From Verrucomicrobiota bacterium (GTDB taxonomy: Bacteria; Verrucomicrobiota; Verrucomicrobiia; Opitutales; Opitutaceae): a stretch of DNA of 64,000 nucleotides. The stretch lies in contig JAEZUE010000047.1 of the NCBI GenBank assembly GCA_023443455.1, positions 62,001-126,000 of the forward strand, given 5' to 3'. The first letter of the stretch is position 1. Each line of letters begins with the position of its first letter. The translations under genes were made by a program, and so were the position numbers. This document shows positions 50,269-59,480 of the stretch, in pieces. The notes beneath the pieces are model-generated. The model worked only from the letters and a program-made list of their open reading frames with translations, made no database searches and had not been told where the DNA came from.

Positions 50269-51639
50269 ATGCCTGCACTCACCGTAAATCTCGATCTCGT
50301 CCGCAAATACGCCAAGCCCGGCCCCCGGTACACCTCCTACCCCACGGCGCCCCAATTTACCGAGGCGTACGACAAGGAGCGCCTCGCCCGCGAGATCGCC
50401 GACCAGAACCGTTCCCACCGCCCCCTCTCGCTCTACCTCCACATCCCCTTCTGCGAGACCCTCTGCTGGTTCTGCGGCTGCACCCAGATCACCACCCACG
50501 ACCACGGCAAATCGAAGCCCTACCTCGACCGCCTCATCCGCGAGATCGAGCTGGCCGCCGCCCCGCTCAATCCTGCCCGCCGAGTCGTGCAGATGCACTT
50601 CGGCGGCGGCACCCCGAACTTCCTCTCGCCCGACGAGATCCGCCGCCTCGGCACTGTCCTGCGCTCGCGTTTCACTTTCGCGCCCGATGCCGAGATCGGC
50701 GTCGAGTTCGACCCCCGCCGCCTCACCCGCGACCACGTGGCCGCCTTCCGCGAACTCGGCGCCAACCGCGCCTCGCTCGGCATCCAGGATTTTGATCCCA
50801 AGGTCCAGGAGGCCGTGCACCGTATCCAGCCCGAGCCCCTCGTCCGCCAGGCCATCGAGTGGCTGCGCGAAACCGGCTTCGAGTCGCTCAACCTCGACCT
50901 CATCTACGGCCTGCCGTACCAGACGCCCGCCTCCTTTGCCGACACCCTCGAGCGGGCCATCGCGCTCGGCGGCGACCGCTTCGCGATCTTCAACTACGCG
51001 CACGTGCCGTGGCTGCGCCCCGGCCAGAAGGTCATCCCCGAGTCCGCGCTGCCCACCCCCGAACACAAGCTCGAGATCCTCAAGGCCACCGTCGAGACGC
51101 TCACCGCCCGCGACTGGGCCTACATCGGCATGGACCACTTCGCCCGCACCACCGACGAGCTCGCCGTCGCCCAGGCCGCCGGCACCCTCCAGCGCAACTT
51201 CCAGGGCTACAGCACGCGCGGCGGCGCCGACATCCTCGCCTTCGGCATGTCCGCCATCTCGCAGACCGACACCCACTACCGGCAGAATCTGAAGGTACTT
51301 CCCCACTACTACGCCGCCGTCGACCGCGGCGAGGCGCCCGTCACGAAGGCCTTCTTCCTCAGCGACGACGACCGCATCCGGCGCGACGTCATCATGCGTC
51401 TCATGTGCGACCTGAAACTCGACTACCCCAGGCTCTCCGCGAGCCTCGGCATCGACTTCAAGAACTACTTCGCCGACGCCCTCGCCTCCCTCGCCGGGGC
51501 CGAAGCCGACGGTCTGGTCGAGCGCCACGCCGATCGTCTCCAGGTCACGGATGCCGGCCGCCTCCTCATCCGCAACCTCGCGATGCCCTTCGACGCCTAC
51601 CTCGCGAAGAAAGCCGCCCGGTTCTCCCAAACAGTGTGA
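50269..51639 (+). CDS. hemN: Oxygen-independent coproporphyrinogen III oxidase HemN
   Basis: 456 residues, the length of E. coli HemN. Radical-SAM cluster motif Cys62-x3-Cys66-x2-Cys69 in CETLCWFCGC, preceded by RYTSYPTAPQF and YLHIPF. GGGTP, and the C-terminal HemN domain (GFGMSAIS-like AFGMSAIS), are present. The enzyme converts coproporphyrinogen III to protoporphyrinogen IX anaerobically. hemG, encoding the next step, lies about 2 kb downstream. The 295-bp upstream gap shows no clear FNR-type site. Confidence 0.96.
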   Translation: MPALTVNLDLVRKYAKPGPRYTSYPTAPQFTEAYDKERLAREIADQNRSHRPLSLYLHIPFCETLCWFCGCTQITTHDHGKSKPYLDRLIREIELAAAPLNPARRVVQMHFGGGTPNFLSPDEIRRLGTVLRSRFTFAPDAEIGVEFDPRRLTRDHVAAFRELGANRASLGIQDFDPKVQEAVHRIQPEPLVRQAIEWLRETGFESLNLDLIYGLPYQTPASFADTLERAIALGGDRFAIFNYAHVPWLRPGQKVIPESALPTPEHKLEILKATVETLTARDWAYIGMDHFARTTDELAVAQAAGTLQRNFQGYSTRGGADILAFGMSAISQTDTHYRQNLKVLPHYYAAVDRGEAPVTKAFFLSDDDRIRRDVIMRLMCDLKLDYPRLSASLGIDFKNYFADALASLAGAEADGLVERHADRLQVTDAGRLLIRNLAMPFDAYLAKKAARFSQTV

Positions 51640-51990
51640 AGCAGGCGGGCGGTTCAGCGGCTATTGCCGCATAATTCCCATCCGCCACGCCCCATCCGCG
51701 CAGGCGCCCCAGCCTGCGGCCTGGGCTCCGCCCCCAAGCTCACAGCAAACACCGCCGGCACGGCCGACTTCGCGCGCCCGGCCCATCGGCAAGCGCATCT
51801 ACAAAACTTCCCCCGCGGATACGCCAAGCCACACCGAGCGAAGCCAAGGCGGCACCACCAGTTCCAAATCGAAATCGTGGGTTGCGGGGCCGGTGCGCCG
51901 CAACTCTACTCGTTGGAGACAGGCCGGCGGCCACCTGCAGCGGATGGATGGGCGACGGCAAACACCAACACACCCAGTCCCACCCCGACC
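51640..51990. other. Intergenic region with no recognised feature
   Basis: 351 bp between hemN and the zinc-ribbon membrane protein gene. An open frame runs through it in phase with the next gene, but it is Arg/Pro-rich and lacks a good start. No terminator or RNA element was seen. Confidence 0.5.
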
Positions 51991-53586
51991 ATGCCCCTCG
52001 ATGCCGCCTCCGACCAGAAGCTCCCCCTCCGCAGCCCCTATCGGCTCTTCGGCACAGCCCAGCTCGTGTATTCGCTGGGTGTTGCCGCGATCGCGCTCAC
52101 CGCGATACCGACCCTGACCGAAACCTACCGGCTCGTGCTCGAAATGCCGACCTGGCAGGAGCCCCCGACTCCACTCCAGGCGACCACCTGGAGCATGAGT
52201 GCCCTCGGGCTCCTTTCCTGCCTCTTCGTTTTCCTACGCAACTTCATCGGCGGTATTCGGAACCTCCTCTTTTTCTTCGTGCCGGTCGGTGGCCCGGCCG
52301 ACCTGCACGGCGGCGCCAACACCGCCGGCTGGCTTTTTCAGCGTCGCACAATCTTCTTTTTTCGGGAACCGCCGGCACTCGTGCGGCGCGCGATGGAGCT
52401 ACTATCACCGCGCTTCGAGCACGCGACGGAGCCGACCCGAAGTCTGCTCGGGGCCGCATTGGCCCGGAGCCCGCTCGTGGGATGCGCCCTGTTGTTCGTC
52501 GGTGCGTTTCTCGCCCGCGAATACGCGCCCCTCCCTTGGGTCGTCCTGTCCGTCGTCGTTGTTGCCAAGCTTCTGTACCTGCTCGCGGCCTTCCTGGTCA
52601 CCATCCCCACGCCCGGGGTCGAAGTCTCCGAGTTTCGCGAACACATCACCAGGACGAGCCATCCGGTGAACTTCTTCCTCCACCTCGAACGCCAGGTCCA
52701 ACAGCTCCGACACAAGACCTTCCCCAACCGCACCTACCTGAAAGCGCCGCCGCAGATCCACGCCGCCGCACCGGGCATCACGTCGACTTTCTCGGGCTCC
52801 CTGCTGGTCGAGACCCAGCCCGTTCCCCTCCCGAACTGGAAGCCGCTCGGCGCCGCCCTGCTGTGCGCCGGGGGCGTCGTCTTCGGTTGCGCCGCGCTGG
52901 GCACGCTCCTTCACCTGCCGCAATTTGCAACGATCGGTGCTCCCGCGCTCGCTGTGCACGCCTTGTTGCCCGCGCTCGTCGCGCTCTCCGCCTCGAAACG
53001 CATGCTCCGGCTCGGCCTCGCGCTTCTGCAGCTCTTCCGTTTCCGCAGCCTCCTGCTGTCGGTCGAGCTCCAGGGCACCTACACCTCCAGCTCGATCGGG
53101 GTCGGCGACGGCCGCGGCGGGCAGTTCTTCGCCGAGCGCCAAGCCATCCAGAGCGACACCGGCTTGGTCGTGCACGCCGCGTCGATCGTCACCGAATGCC
53201 ACGGGCCCAACCCCCTGCGCACCACCCGCAAACTGATATCAGCCGATGCCGACCCCGGACAACGCCAGGCGGTCGACGAATTGATCGGATCGCTGCTCGG
53301 CTACAAGGACTCGACCTCCAGCCTGCCGGCCATCGCACTCGAAGAACCGGAGGTGGCGCAGCTGGTGAACGCGAACCTCCAGATTGTCGCCGGAACCGCC
53401 CGCGCCACGGCACAAGCCCTCGACGCCCCGACCGGCCCCGTCGCGCTGATCCCCGGCGCACCGCCCCCGCTTCCCGACGAGGGCGAGTGGAAGACGTGTC
53501 CGGAATGCGGCGAACGTATCCGGGCTGCCGCACGGAAATGCCGATTCTGCAACTTCCGTCTCGACGGGATGGACGTCCCGGCTTGA
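51991..53586 (+). CDS. Membrane protein with a C-terminal zinc ribbon, unknown function
   Basis: 531 residues from the ATG at 51991. Several hydrophobic helices lie around 25-45, 68-90, 155-205 and 290-340. The loop between has a FFFVPVGGPADLHGGANT segment. The C-terminus is a double-Cys zinc ribbon, CPECGERI then CRFCNFRL. I do not recognise a family for the main body. Tandem CxxC ribbons of this type occur in many bacterial membrane proteins of unknown function. Its neighbours are hemN upstream and hemG 97 bp downstream, but a heme role is not implied by sequence. Confidence 0.72.
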   Translation: MPLDAASDQKLPLRSPYRLFGTAQLVYSLGVAAIALTAIPTLTETYRLVLEMPTWQEPPTPLQATTWSMSALGLLSCLFVFLRNFIGGIRNLLFFFVPVGGPADLHGGANTAGWLFQRRTIFFFREPPALVRRAMELLSPRFEHATEPTRSLLGAALARSPLVGCALLFVGAFLAREYAPLPWVVLSVVVVAKLLYLLAAFLVTIPTPGVEVSEFREHITRTSHPVNFFLHLERQVQQLRHKTFPNRTYLKAPPQIHAAAPGITSTFSGSLLVETQPVPLPNWKPLGAALLCAGGVVFGCAALGTLLHLPQFATIGAPALAVHALLPALVALSASKRMLRLGLALLQLFRFRSLLLSVELQGTYTSSSIGVGDGRGGQFFAERQAIQSDTGLVVHAASIVTECHGPNPLRTTRKLISADADPGQRQAVDELIGSLLGYKDSTSSLPAIALEEPEVAQLVNANLQIVAGTARATAQALDAPTGPVALIPGAPPPLPDEGEWKTCPECGERIRAAARKCRFCNFRLDGMDVPA

Positions 53587-53683
53587 CCAAGCCGCCCGCA
53601 CACGCTGCGGCTCCCGGGCGCACGATCTTGCCACCTCCCGCCAGCCTTCTACGTTGCCGGCCCAACCGGGAAATCTGCCCACC

Positions 53684-55036
53684 ATGTCCAAACGCATCGC
53701 CATCGTCGGCGCCGGCATCACCGGACTCACCGCGGCCAGCGAGCTCGCCGCCGCGGGCCACGCCGTCGCCGTATTCGAAGCCTCGAGCCGCGTGGGCGGC
53801 GCCATCCGCACCGTGCGCCGCGACGGCTGGCTGGTCGAGGCGGGGCCCAACACCGTGCTCCTGCGCGATGCGTCGCTCGACCCGCTCCTCGCCCGCGCCG
53901 AGCTCGACCCGCAGCTCCTCGTCGCCAACCCCGCCGCCGAGAAACGCTTCATCGTCCGCCACGGCCGGCCCAACGCCCTGCCGCAAAGCCTCTGGGGTGC
54001 GATCACGACCCCAGTTTTCAACTTCACCGGCAAGCTGCGCGTGCTCGCCGAACCGTTCATCCCGCAGAACAGGAACAACCCCGACGAGACGCTCGCCTCC
54101 TTCGCGCGCCGGCGCGTCGGCCGGGAGTTTCTCGACTACGCGGTCAACCCCTTCATCGGCGGCGTCTACGCCTGCGCGCCCGAGGAGCTCTGCGTGCGCC
54201 ATGCCCTCCCTCGACTGTGGCGGCTCGAGCAGAACCACGGCTCGCTCGTCCGCGGCACCATCGCCCTGATGCGCGCGAAGCGAAAGGCCGGCGTGCGCAC
54301 CAAGTCCCGCCTCGTCTCGTTCCGCGACGGCCTCGACGTCCTGCCCTCCACCCTCGCCGCCGGACTCGGCCCCGCCCTGCAGCTCGGTGCCGAGGTGATC
54401 GCCGCCGAACGCACCGCCACCGGCTGGAGCCTCGCGGTGCGCCGCGGCACCGTGACCACCACCGCGGAATTCGACGCCGTGCTCTTCACCTGCGGCGCCG
54501 CGGCGCTCAGCCGGCTCGATGTCGCCGGCCGCCGCCCGCTGGCCGGCCTCTCCACCCTGCCCTGGTCCTCGGTCGCCAGCCTCGCCTTCGGCTTCCGCCG
54601 CGAGGACATCGCGCATCCACTCGACGGATTCGGCATGCTCGTGCCCGCCAAGGAGCACCGCCGCATCCTGGGCACGCTCTTCTCCTCGACCCTCTTCCCC
54701 GGCCGCGCACCGGAGGGGCACGTGCTGCTCACCACCTTCGTCGGCGGGCGCCAGCCCGAGTACGCCGCGCTGCCCGACGCCGAACTGGATCGGGTCGTGC
54801 TCGAGGAACTGGGCGCACTGCTCGGGCTCCGCGGCCAGCCCGTCTTCCGGCACTGCACCCGCATCCCGCAGGCGATCCCCAAATACACCGTGGAGTTCGG
54901 CGCGCTCGCCGCCGCGATGGACGCCTTCGAGGTCGACCACCCCGGGCTGCACCTCGCCGGCAACTACCGCACCGGCATCTCGCTCTCCGACTGCCTGGCC
55001 GCCGGCCTCGCCGCCGCCGCCCGGATCGCCGCCTGA
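53684..55036 (+). CDS. hemG: Protoporphyrinogen oxidase HemG (HemY type)
   Basis: 450 residues. An N-terminal FAD-binding motif GAGITGLTAASELA and the flavin amine-oxidase fold (SSRVGGAIRTV, GPNTVLL, VNPFIGGVYA) are visible. The C-terminal FAD contact reads LHLAGNYRTGISLSDC. These are features of the oxygen-dependent protoporphyrinogen IX oxidase family, which completes protoporphyrin IX synthesis. It pairs with hemN (50269) for late heme synthesis, which would serve the c-type cytochromes at 45600 and 48524. The start at 53684 follows a short non-conserved extension in the same frame. Confidence 0.94.
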   Translation: MSKRIAIVGAGITGLTAASELAAAGHAVAVFEASSRVGGAIRTVRRDGWLVEAGPNTVLLRDASLDPLLARAELDPQLLVANPAAEKRFIVRHGRPNALPQSLWGAITTPVFNFTGKLRVLAEPFIPQNRNNPDETLASFARRRVGREFLDYAVNPFIGGVYACAPEELCVRHALPRLWRLEQNHGSLVRGTIALMRAKRKAGVRTKSRLVSFRDGLDVLPSTLAAGLGPALQLGAEVIAAERTATGWSLAVRRGTVTTTAEFDAVLFTCGAAALSRLDVAGRRPLAGLSTLPWSSVASLAFGFRREDIAHPLDGFGMLVPAKEHRRILGTLFSSTLFPGRAPEGHVLLTTFVGGRQPEYAALPDAELDRVVLEELGALLGLRGQPVFRHCTRIPQAIPKYTVEFGALAAAMDAFEVDHPGLHLAGNYRTGISLSDCLAAGLAAAARIAA

Positions 55037-55080
55037 GCGCCGCGAAACTTCCTTTGCATGCGGCGCACGTTTCCGCTTCA

Positions 55081-56979
55081 GTGCGGGCCCTTCCCGTGCT
55101 CCGCCGCCTCAACCTCTTCCAGTACCTGCTCCCCTGCTGCCTGCTCGGCATCCTGCTCATGGGGCTCGGCGGCAAACTCTGGTTGATCCACAATTTCGGT
55201 ACACCGGTGGCGGACCCCGCCCAATGGCAGGCCGGCGTGCCCGCCCTCGCCCCCGAATGGGCGGCGGGCAATGTCGTGCTCGCCCATGCCGACAATCCGG
55301 TCGCCCTTCCCCTCCTCGCCCGTGCCGTGCTCGGCGCGCTGATCCACGCCAACCACCAGTGGGACGACCGCGTGACGAACATCGTGAACGCGTTGCTGCT
55401 CGCGGGCACCTTCGCCGCCCTGCTCGCCGTCGGCGCCAGGCGTCTGGGCTGGACGGCGCTGTGGGCTTCCGCCCTCTGCGCGGGCACCCTGCTCGCCCTC
55501 CCGCTCAACTGGACCCAGTCGCTGGCGGGCTCCGCCCTGCCGGACCGGCTCGCGATGTTTTTCGGGTTTCCGGCGGTATGGCTGCTGCTCGATCGCGAGC
55601 TGCGCTCTCCACTGTGGTTGCCGGCGGCGGGCTCGCTGCTGCTCGCCTCCACGGCGGCCGACTGGGCGGTCACGCTGAGCGCCTCGGTCGGGCTCGTGGC
55701 CACGGTTCGGATGTTCACCACCCGGGTCCGCCGCGGACGCGACGTCGCGGCGATTGCGTTGGCAGGACTGGGACTGGGGGTGCACCTATGGCTATTCCCC
55801 CAACGCGGCATCGACCCGAACTGGCCCGAACTCGGAACCCTGGTGGCTAATCTGTCGGCTCCGTGGTCCTCGCATCCATGGCTGGCGCTCGTCATCCAGG
55901 CGCCCCTCGCCATCCGGATCATCATGTCTCTGCGCGACGACGACCGAAAGCACTCGATGGCGCCGTTCACCGCCTGCGGCGTCGCCGCTTTTCTGGCCGT
56001 CCTGTGGATCTCCACGGCGACCGCCAGCGGCATGCCGGCCGGCCGGCACGGGCCACAGGATATCGTGCTTCTGATGACAGCCCTGAGCTTCGCCACGCTC
56101 ACGCAGCTCTGGAGTCTCAACTGGCGCTCGGTCGCGGCCCGCTCCGCCCTGTCCGCCGCCTGGGTCGCGGTGCTGGTCGCGGGGCTCAACCTGCAAGTCG
56201 AGCGCGCCGTCGGCGGCGAGTTGCCACGCCAGGCCAAGACCAACGCGGAGGCCGCGGACGCCTTCGCGTCGAAACTGGAGGAACAGCTTCCCCGCCACTT
56301 GGCGGCGATACCGCCGGAGCTGCTCGGGGCGGCCGACCCGGCCCAGCTGAGCGCGCTGCTCGCGTCCCCGAGGCTGCGCCACGTCTTGCCCTTCAGTCTC
56401 CAGCCTGCGGTTCCCATCGAGAAGGGCCCGGCAACCACGAGCAACTTCGGGCCGCTCCAGGCGGACCAATTCTCGCTTCCTCCCCCGCCGAACCGAGCCT
56501 GGGCCGGTGGCCCGTCTTCCGAGGCGGACGGCGACACCGTATTCATCAGCTTGCCACTGCCGCCCTCGGCGGCGGGCGTTCTCCGGTTCAAGGTCGCCGG
56601 AGACTTGGGCACCGCCTCCTTCCCTTTCGCGCTGCGTTCCGCGAGCACCGGTGAAGTCTCGACCCTCGTGCTCGACGACAGCACTGGCGAACGCTGGCGC
56701 ACGGTCAACCTGCCCCGCCCCCCCGATCCGGTCGTGCTCGTGGTCGGCCCCGCCTCCCTGGGCGCCTGGGGCGCCTTCACCGATCCGGTCGAAATGGGCA
56801 CGCTTTCGTGGTTCGCCGGCAAACTGGCCAAGAACTGGTATTGGTTCGCCGGTACGGGCAGCCTGTTGCTCGCCGCCGCCCTGCTGCTGCCCTTCGCCCC
56901 CCGCGCCACCCGCAGGGACACTTTCGCCCTCGCTCCCGACGGCCGCATCGTGCGCATCGGTGCCGAGGAGCTGACCTAG
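55081..56979 (+). CDS. Polytopic membrane protein of unknown function
   Basis: About 632 residues if the GTG at 55081 is used. TTG at 55054 or GTG at 55096 are alternatives, and none has a strong ribosome-binding site. The first helix is FQYLLPCCLLGILLMGLGG. About ten to eleven helices span residues 10-370, then a soluble, probably periplasmic domain of about 230 residues (beta-rich, DTVFISLPLPPSAAGVLRF), and a final helix near 595-615. The shape resembles membrane glycosyltransferases or surface-polysaccharide proteins, but no catalytic motif was identified. It follows hemG and precedes a glycosyltransferase block. Confidence 0.65.
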   Translation: MRALPVLRRLNLFQYLLPCCLLGILLMGLGGKLWLIHNFGTPVADPAQWQAGVPALAPEWAAGNVVLAHADNPVALPLLARAVLGALIHANHQWDDRVTNIVNALLLAGTFAALLAVGARRLGWTALWASALCAGTLLALPLNWTQSLAGSALPDRLAMFFGFPAVWLLLDRELRSPLWLPAAGSLLLASTAADWAVTLSASVGLVATVRMFTTRVRRGRDVAAIALAGLGLGVHLWLFPQRGIDPNWPELGTLVANLSAPWSSHPWLALVIQAPLAIRIIMSLRDDDRKHSMAPFTACGVAAFLAVLWISTATASGMPAGRHGPQDIVLLMTALSFATLTQLWSLNWRSVAARSALSAAWVAVLVAGLNLQVERAVGGELPRQAKTNAEAADAFASKLEEQLPRHLAAIPPELLGAADPAQLSALLASPRLRHVLPFSLQPAVPIEKGPATTSNFGPLQADQFSLPPPPNRAWAGGPSSEADGDTVFISLPLPPSAAGVLRFKVAGDLGTASFPFALRSASTGEVSTLVLDDSTGERWRTVNLPRPPDPVVLVVGPASLGAWGAFTDPVEMGTLSWFAGKLAKNWYWFAGTGSLLLAAALLLPFAPRATRRDTFALAPDGRIVRIGAEELT

Positions 56980-57038
56980 CGCCAACCGGCACGCTTCGGG
57001 CTTCACTTGTCCCCGGCTTTACCCTTCATCGTGGCCCC

Positions 57039-57536
57039 ATGAATCCCGCGCCGGAGAGCCCCACCGATGCCCCGATCGACCGGAGCCGCCAACTCATCCT
57101 CACGCAGGTCCAATTGATGGAGCTGGAGGATGCCCGGGACGACCTCGCGACCCGTCTTCAGGATGTCGAGACACTCCTCGACCGGACTCGAAACCTCGGC
57201 GACCAGATTCTTGCCGACCACGAGCGCCTGGCCGAAACCAATCGGGCGCTCCAACGAGAACTCGAGGCCTTCCGCGTCCAGGAGCAGGAACTGCGCACCC
57301 TGATTGCCGCCGCCGACGACAGGGCGGCGAGCATCTCGCGCAACCTCCAGGCGGAGCGTGAAACGACCACGCGCCTCCAACACGAACTCCGGACCGCCCA
57401 GGCCTTGGCAGCCGAACGACTGGCCCAACGCGAACGCCTCCAGGGCGTGATCGCCGACATGCAGACGACCAGAAGCTGGCGCTACACCCGCCTACTGCGC
57501 GCACTCGAGAGCAAACTCGGACGCGGAGGCAGCTGA
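57039..57536 (+). CDS. Coiled-coil protein, glycosyltransferase-associated
   Basis: 165 residues, from ATG at 57039. Residues about 25-145 form one long coiled coil (QLMELEDARDDLATRLQDVE and later heptads). The C-terminal TRSWRYTRLLRALE resembles the 'SWRxTxPLR' tail found on many coiled-coil segments attached to glycosyltransferases and glycan-export proteins. It ends 2 bp before the GTG of the glycosyltransferase gene, so the two are translationally linked. It probably acts as an assembly or length-control scaffold (inference). Confidence 0.75.
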   Translation: MNPAPESPTDAPIDRSRQLILTQVQLMELEDARDDLATRLQDVETLLDRTRNLGDQILADHERLAETNRALQRELEAFRVQEQELRTLIAAADDRAASISRNLQAERETTTRLQHELRTAQALAAERLAQRERLQGVIADMQTTRSWRYTRLLRALESKLGRGGS

Positions 57537-57538
57537 CC

Positions 57539-59467
57539 GTGGACCAGCCCCCACCCTTCCGTTTCGCCATCGAGACACCCGAGCCCGGGCACGCCCCGGC
57601 GGGAAACCTCCGTTTCAAGGGATGGTGCGCCGCGCCTGGGCTGGCCGGGCCGCCGGCCGTCCGGCTGGTGGTGGATCGAGAGGAGCACCCTCCTTCCTGC
57701 CGCCCGGACCGCCCGGATGTTGTCGCCGCCCTCGGGCTCGCCGACACGGCGCTCGCTTGCGGTTTCCACTTCGCATGCGCTCTGCGGCCCGGCGCCAGTC
57801 TTGCCCGGCTCGAGGCCAGCGTCGACCGTTCGCACTGGGTTACCCTGCAACGCTTCGTCGTCGCCTCGTCCGCCGCGCCGCTCGAGGCGGCGATCGAATA
57901 CCCCGCCGGCACGACCATCGGCACAAGCGTCCGGATACAAGGATGGTGCGCCCATCCCACGCGCGCCATCGCGTCGATTGAACTTCACTACGGCAACCGC
58001 CGGATTCCGTGCGAGTCCGGGCTGCCGCGCGGCGACGTGCCGGCGCTGCTGCCGAACTCGCCGGACGCGGCCCGGGCCGGCTTCATCACGACGAAGAACA
58101 TCTCCGTCGGCCACGGCCCGCTGCGCATCTGCGCACGCGACACCGAGGGATTGCTCCACTTCGTCGACACCGGCCGCACGGTCGATGTCAGGTCCGACGA
58201 GGAAAACCCACGACCGCTCGACCTTTCCGGCAAACCGGCACGACTGCGCCCGCTCGCCCCCGCCTCCGCACCGCCACCCGCACCGCAGGCCGCGACGCCC
58301 CGCCGCATCCTGTTCGTGCTCTACGGCGACATGACCTCCAACAGCGCCATCCACGTGGCGGCGCTGGCGGACGAACTCATCCGCCGCGGGCACGAGTGCA
58401 TCGTCACCGTGCCGCGGGATGCGGATACCATCCGCTACCATCGTGGAGCCCGGTTCCGTTGCCTGACCTTCGCGGAGTGCGGGGAGGACGCCGCGGTCTT
58501 CGCGGGCGCCAGGCCGCCGGACATCATTCACAGCTGGACGACCAGCGAGAGGGTTCGACGTTTCGCCCTCGCCCTCCGCTCCCGCACGCCGGCCCGGCTC
58601 TTCGTGCATCTCGAGGACGACGAAACCAGCATTCTGGCCGCCTCCTGCGGGCTCAGTTCGGCCGAGCTCTTCGCCCTGCCCGAGGAACGGCTCGAGGTGC
58701 TCGTGGGTGCCGACCACTCGCATCCGCTCCGCCGGCGGGAGTTTTTGGCGGCAGCCGACGGCTGCACGCTGATCATCGACCGTCTCCACGAATTCATTCC
58801 GCCGGGAAAACCGTGGCGGGTCGTCTGGCCGGCGGCGGCGCCGGAATTCCGCCCCCGCCCGACTCCGTGGGACCTCCGGAAGGAGCTCGGCTGGGGCCCC
58901 GACCACACGGTCCTGTTCTACCACGGAAACCTGCATCCCACCAACTGCACGGAGATGGCGTCGCTGCACGAGGCCGTGGTGCGGCTGAACCGGGGCGGCC
59001 TTCCCACGACCCTCGTGCGGGCCGGCCGCGATTTCTGTTCCCTGCCGGGAGATCTCGGCGAGCGGGTGGCGCACCACGTGGTATCGCTCGGCCGGATCGA
59101 CCAGCACCGCCACCTCGCCCCACTGCTCTCGCTCGCCGACTACTTCGTCCAACCCGGCGAACCGGATTCGTTCAACAACTACCGATTTCCCTCGAAGCTT
59201 CCCGAGTTCTTCGCCTCGGGCCGCCCGGTGATCCTTCCGCGCACGAACCTCGGCGCGTTGGTCCAGCACCGCAGCGACGCGTTCGTGCTCGAGAATGCCA
59301 ACGCCGAGGGCATCGCCAACGCGATCCGCACCCTGCGCCAGGCGCCGGATCTCTCCGCCCGCCTCGCCGAGGGTGCGGCGGCCTTCGCCGGGAAGCATTT
59401 CAGCTGGTCGCGCTCCGCCGACTGCATCGAGCAGTTCTACCTGCAGGCGACACCCGCCGCGCGCTGA
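57539..59467 (+). CDS. Glycosyltransferase with two N-terminal 'GWC' modules and a GT4-like domain
   Basis: 642 residues from a GTG at 57539 with GGAGG 9 bp upstream. Two similar beta-type modules lie at about 8-108 (NLRFKGWCAAPG) and 115-220 (SVRIQGWCAHPT). A Pro-rich linker follows, then a GT-B fold (about 258-640): RRILFVLYGDMTSNSAIHVA at the start, LFYHGNLHPTN, and SFNNYRFPSKLPEFFASGRP as the donor-binding C-terminal part. It probably adds a sugar to a surface polysaccharide. The opening of the truncated gene at 63848 carries a related module. Confidence 0.85.
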   Translation: MDQPPPFRFAIETPEPGHAPAGNLRFKGWCAAPGLAGPPAVRLVVDREEHPPSCRPDRPDVVAALGLADTALACGFHFACALRPGASLARLEASVDRSHWVTLQRFVVASSAAPLEAAIEYPAGTTIGTSVRIQGWCAHPTRAIASIELHYGNRRIPCESGLPRGDVPALLPNSPDAARAGFITTKNISVGHGPLRICARDTEGLLHFVDTGRTVDVRSDEENPRPLDLSGKPARLRPLAPASAPPPAPQAATPRRILFVLYGDMTSNSAIHVAALADELIRRGHECIVTVPRDADTIRYHRGARFRCLTFAECGEDAAVFAGARPPDIIHSWTTSERVRRFALALRSRTPARLFVHLEDDETSILAASCGLSSAELFALPEERLEVLVGADHSHPLRRREFLAAADGCTLIIDRLHEFIPPGKPWRVVWPAAAPEFRPRPTPWDLRKELGWGPDHTVLFYHGNLHPTNCTEMASLHEAVVRLNRGGLPTTLVRAGRDFCSLPGDLGERVAHHVVSLGRIDQHRHLAPLLSLADYFVQPGEPDSFNNYRFPSKLPEFFASGRPVILPRTNLGALVQHRSDAFVLENANAEGIANAIRTLRQAPDLSARLAEGAAAFAGKHFSWSRSADCIEQFYLQATPAAR

Positions 59468-59480
59468 ACCGCGCCCCCCT

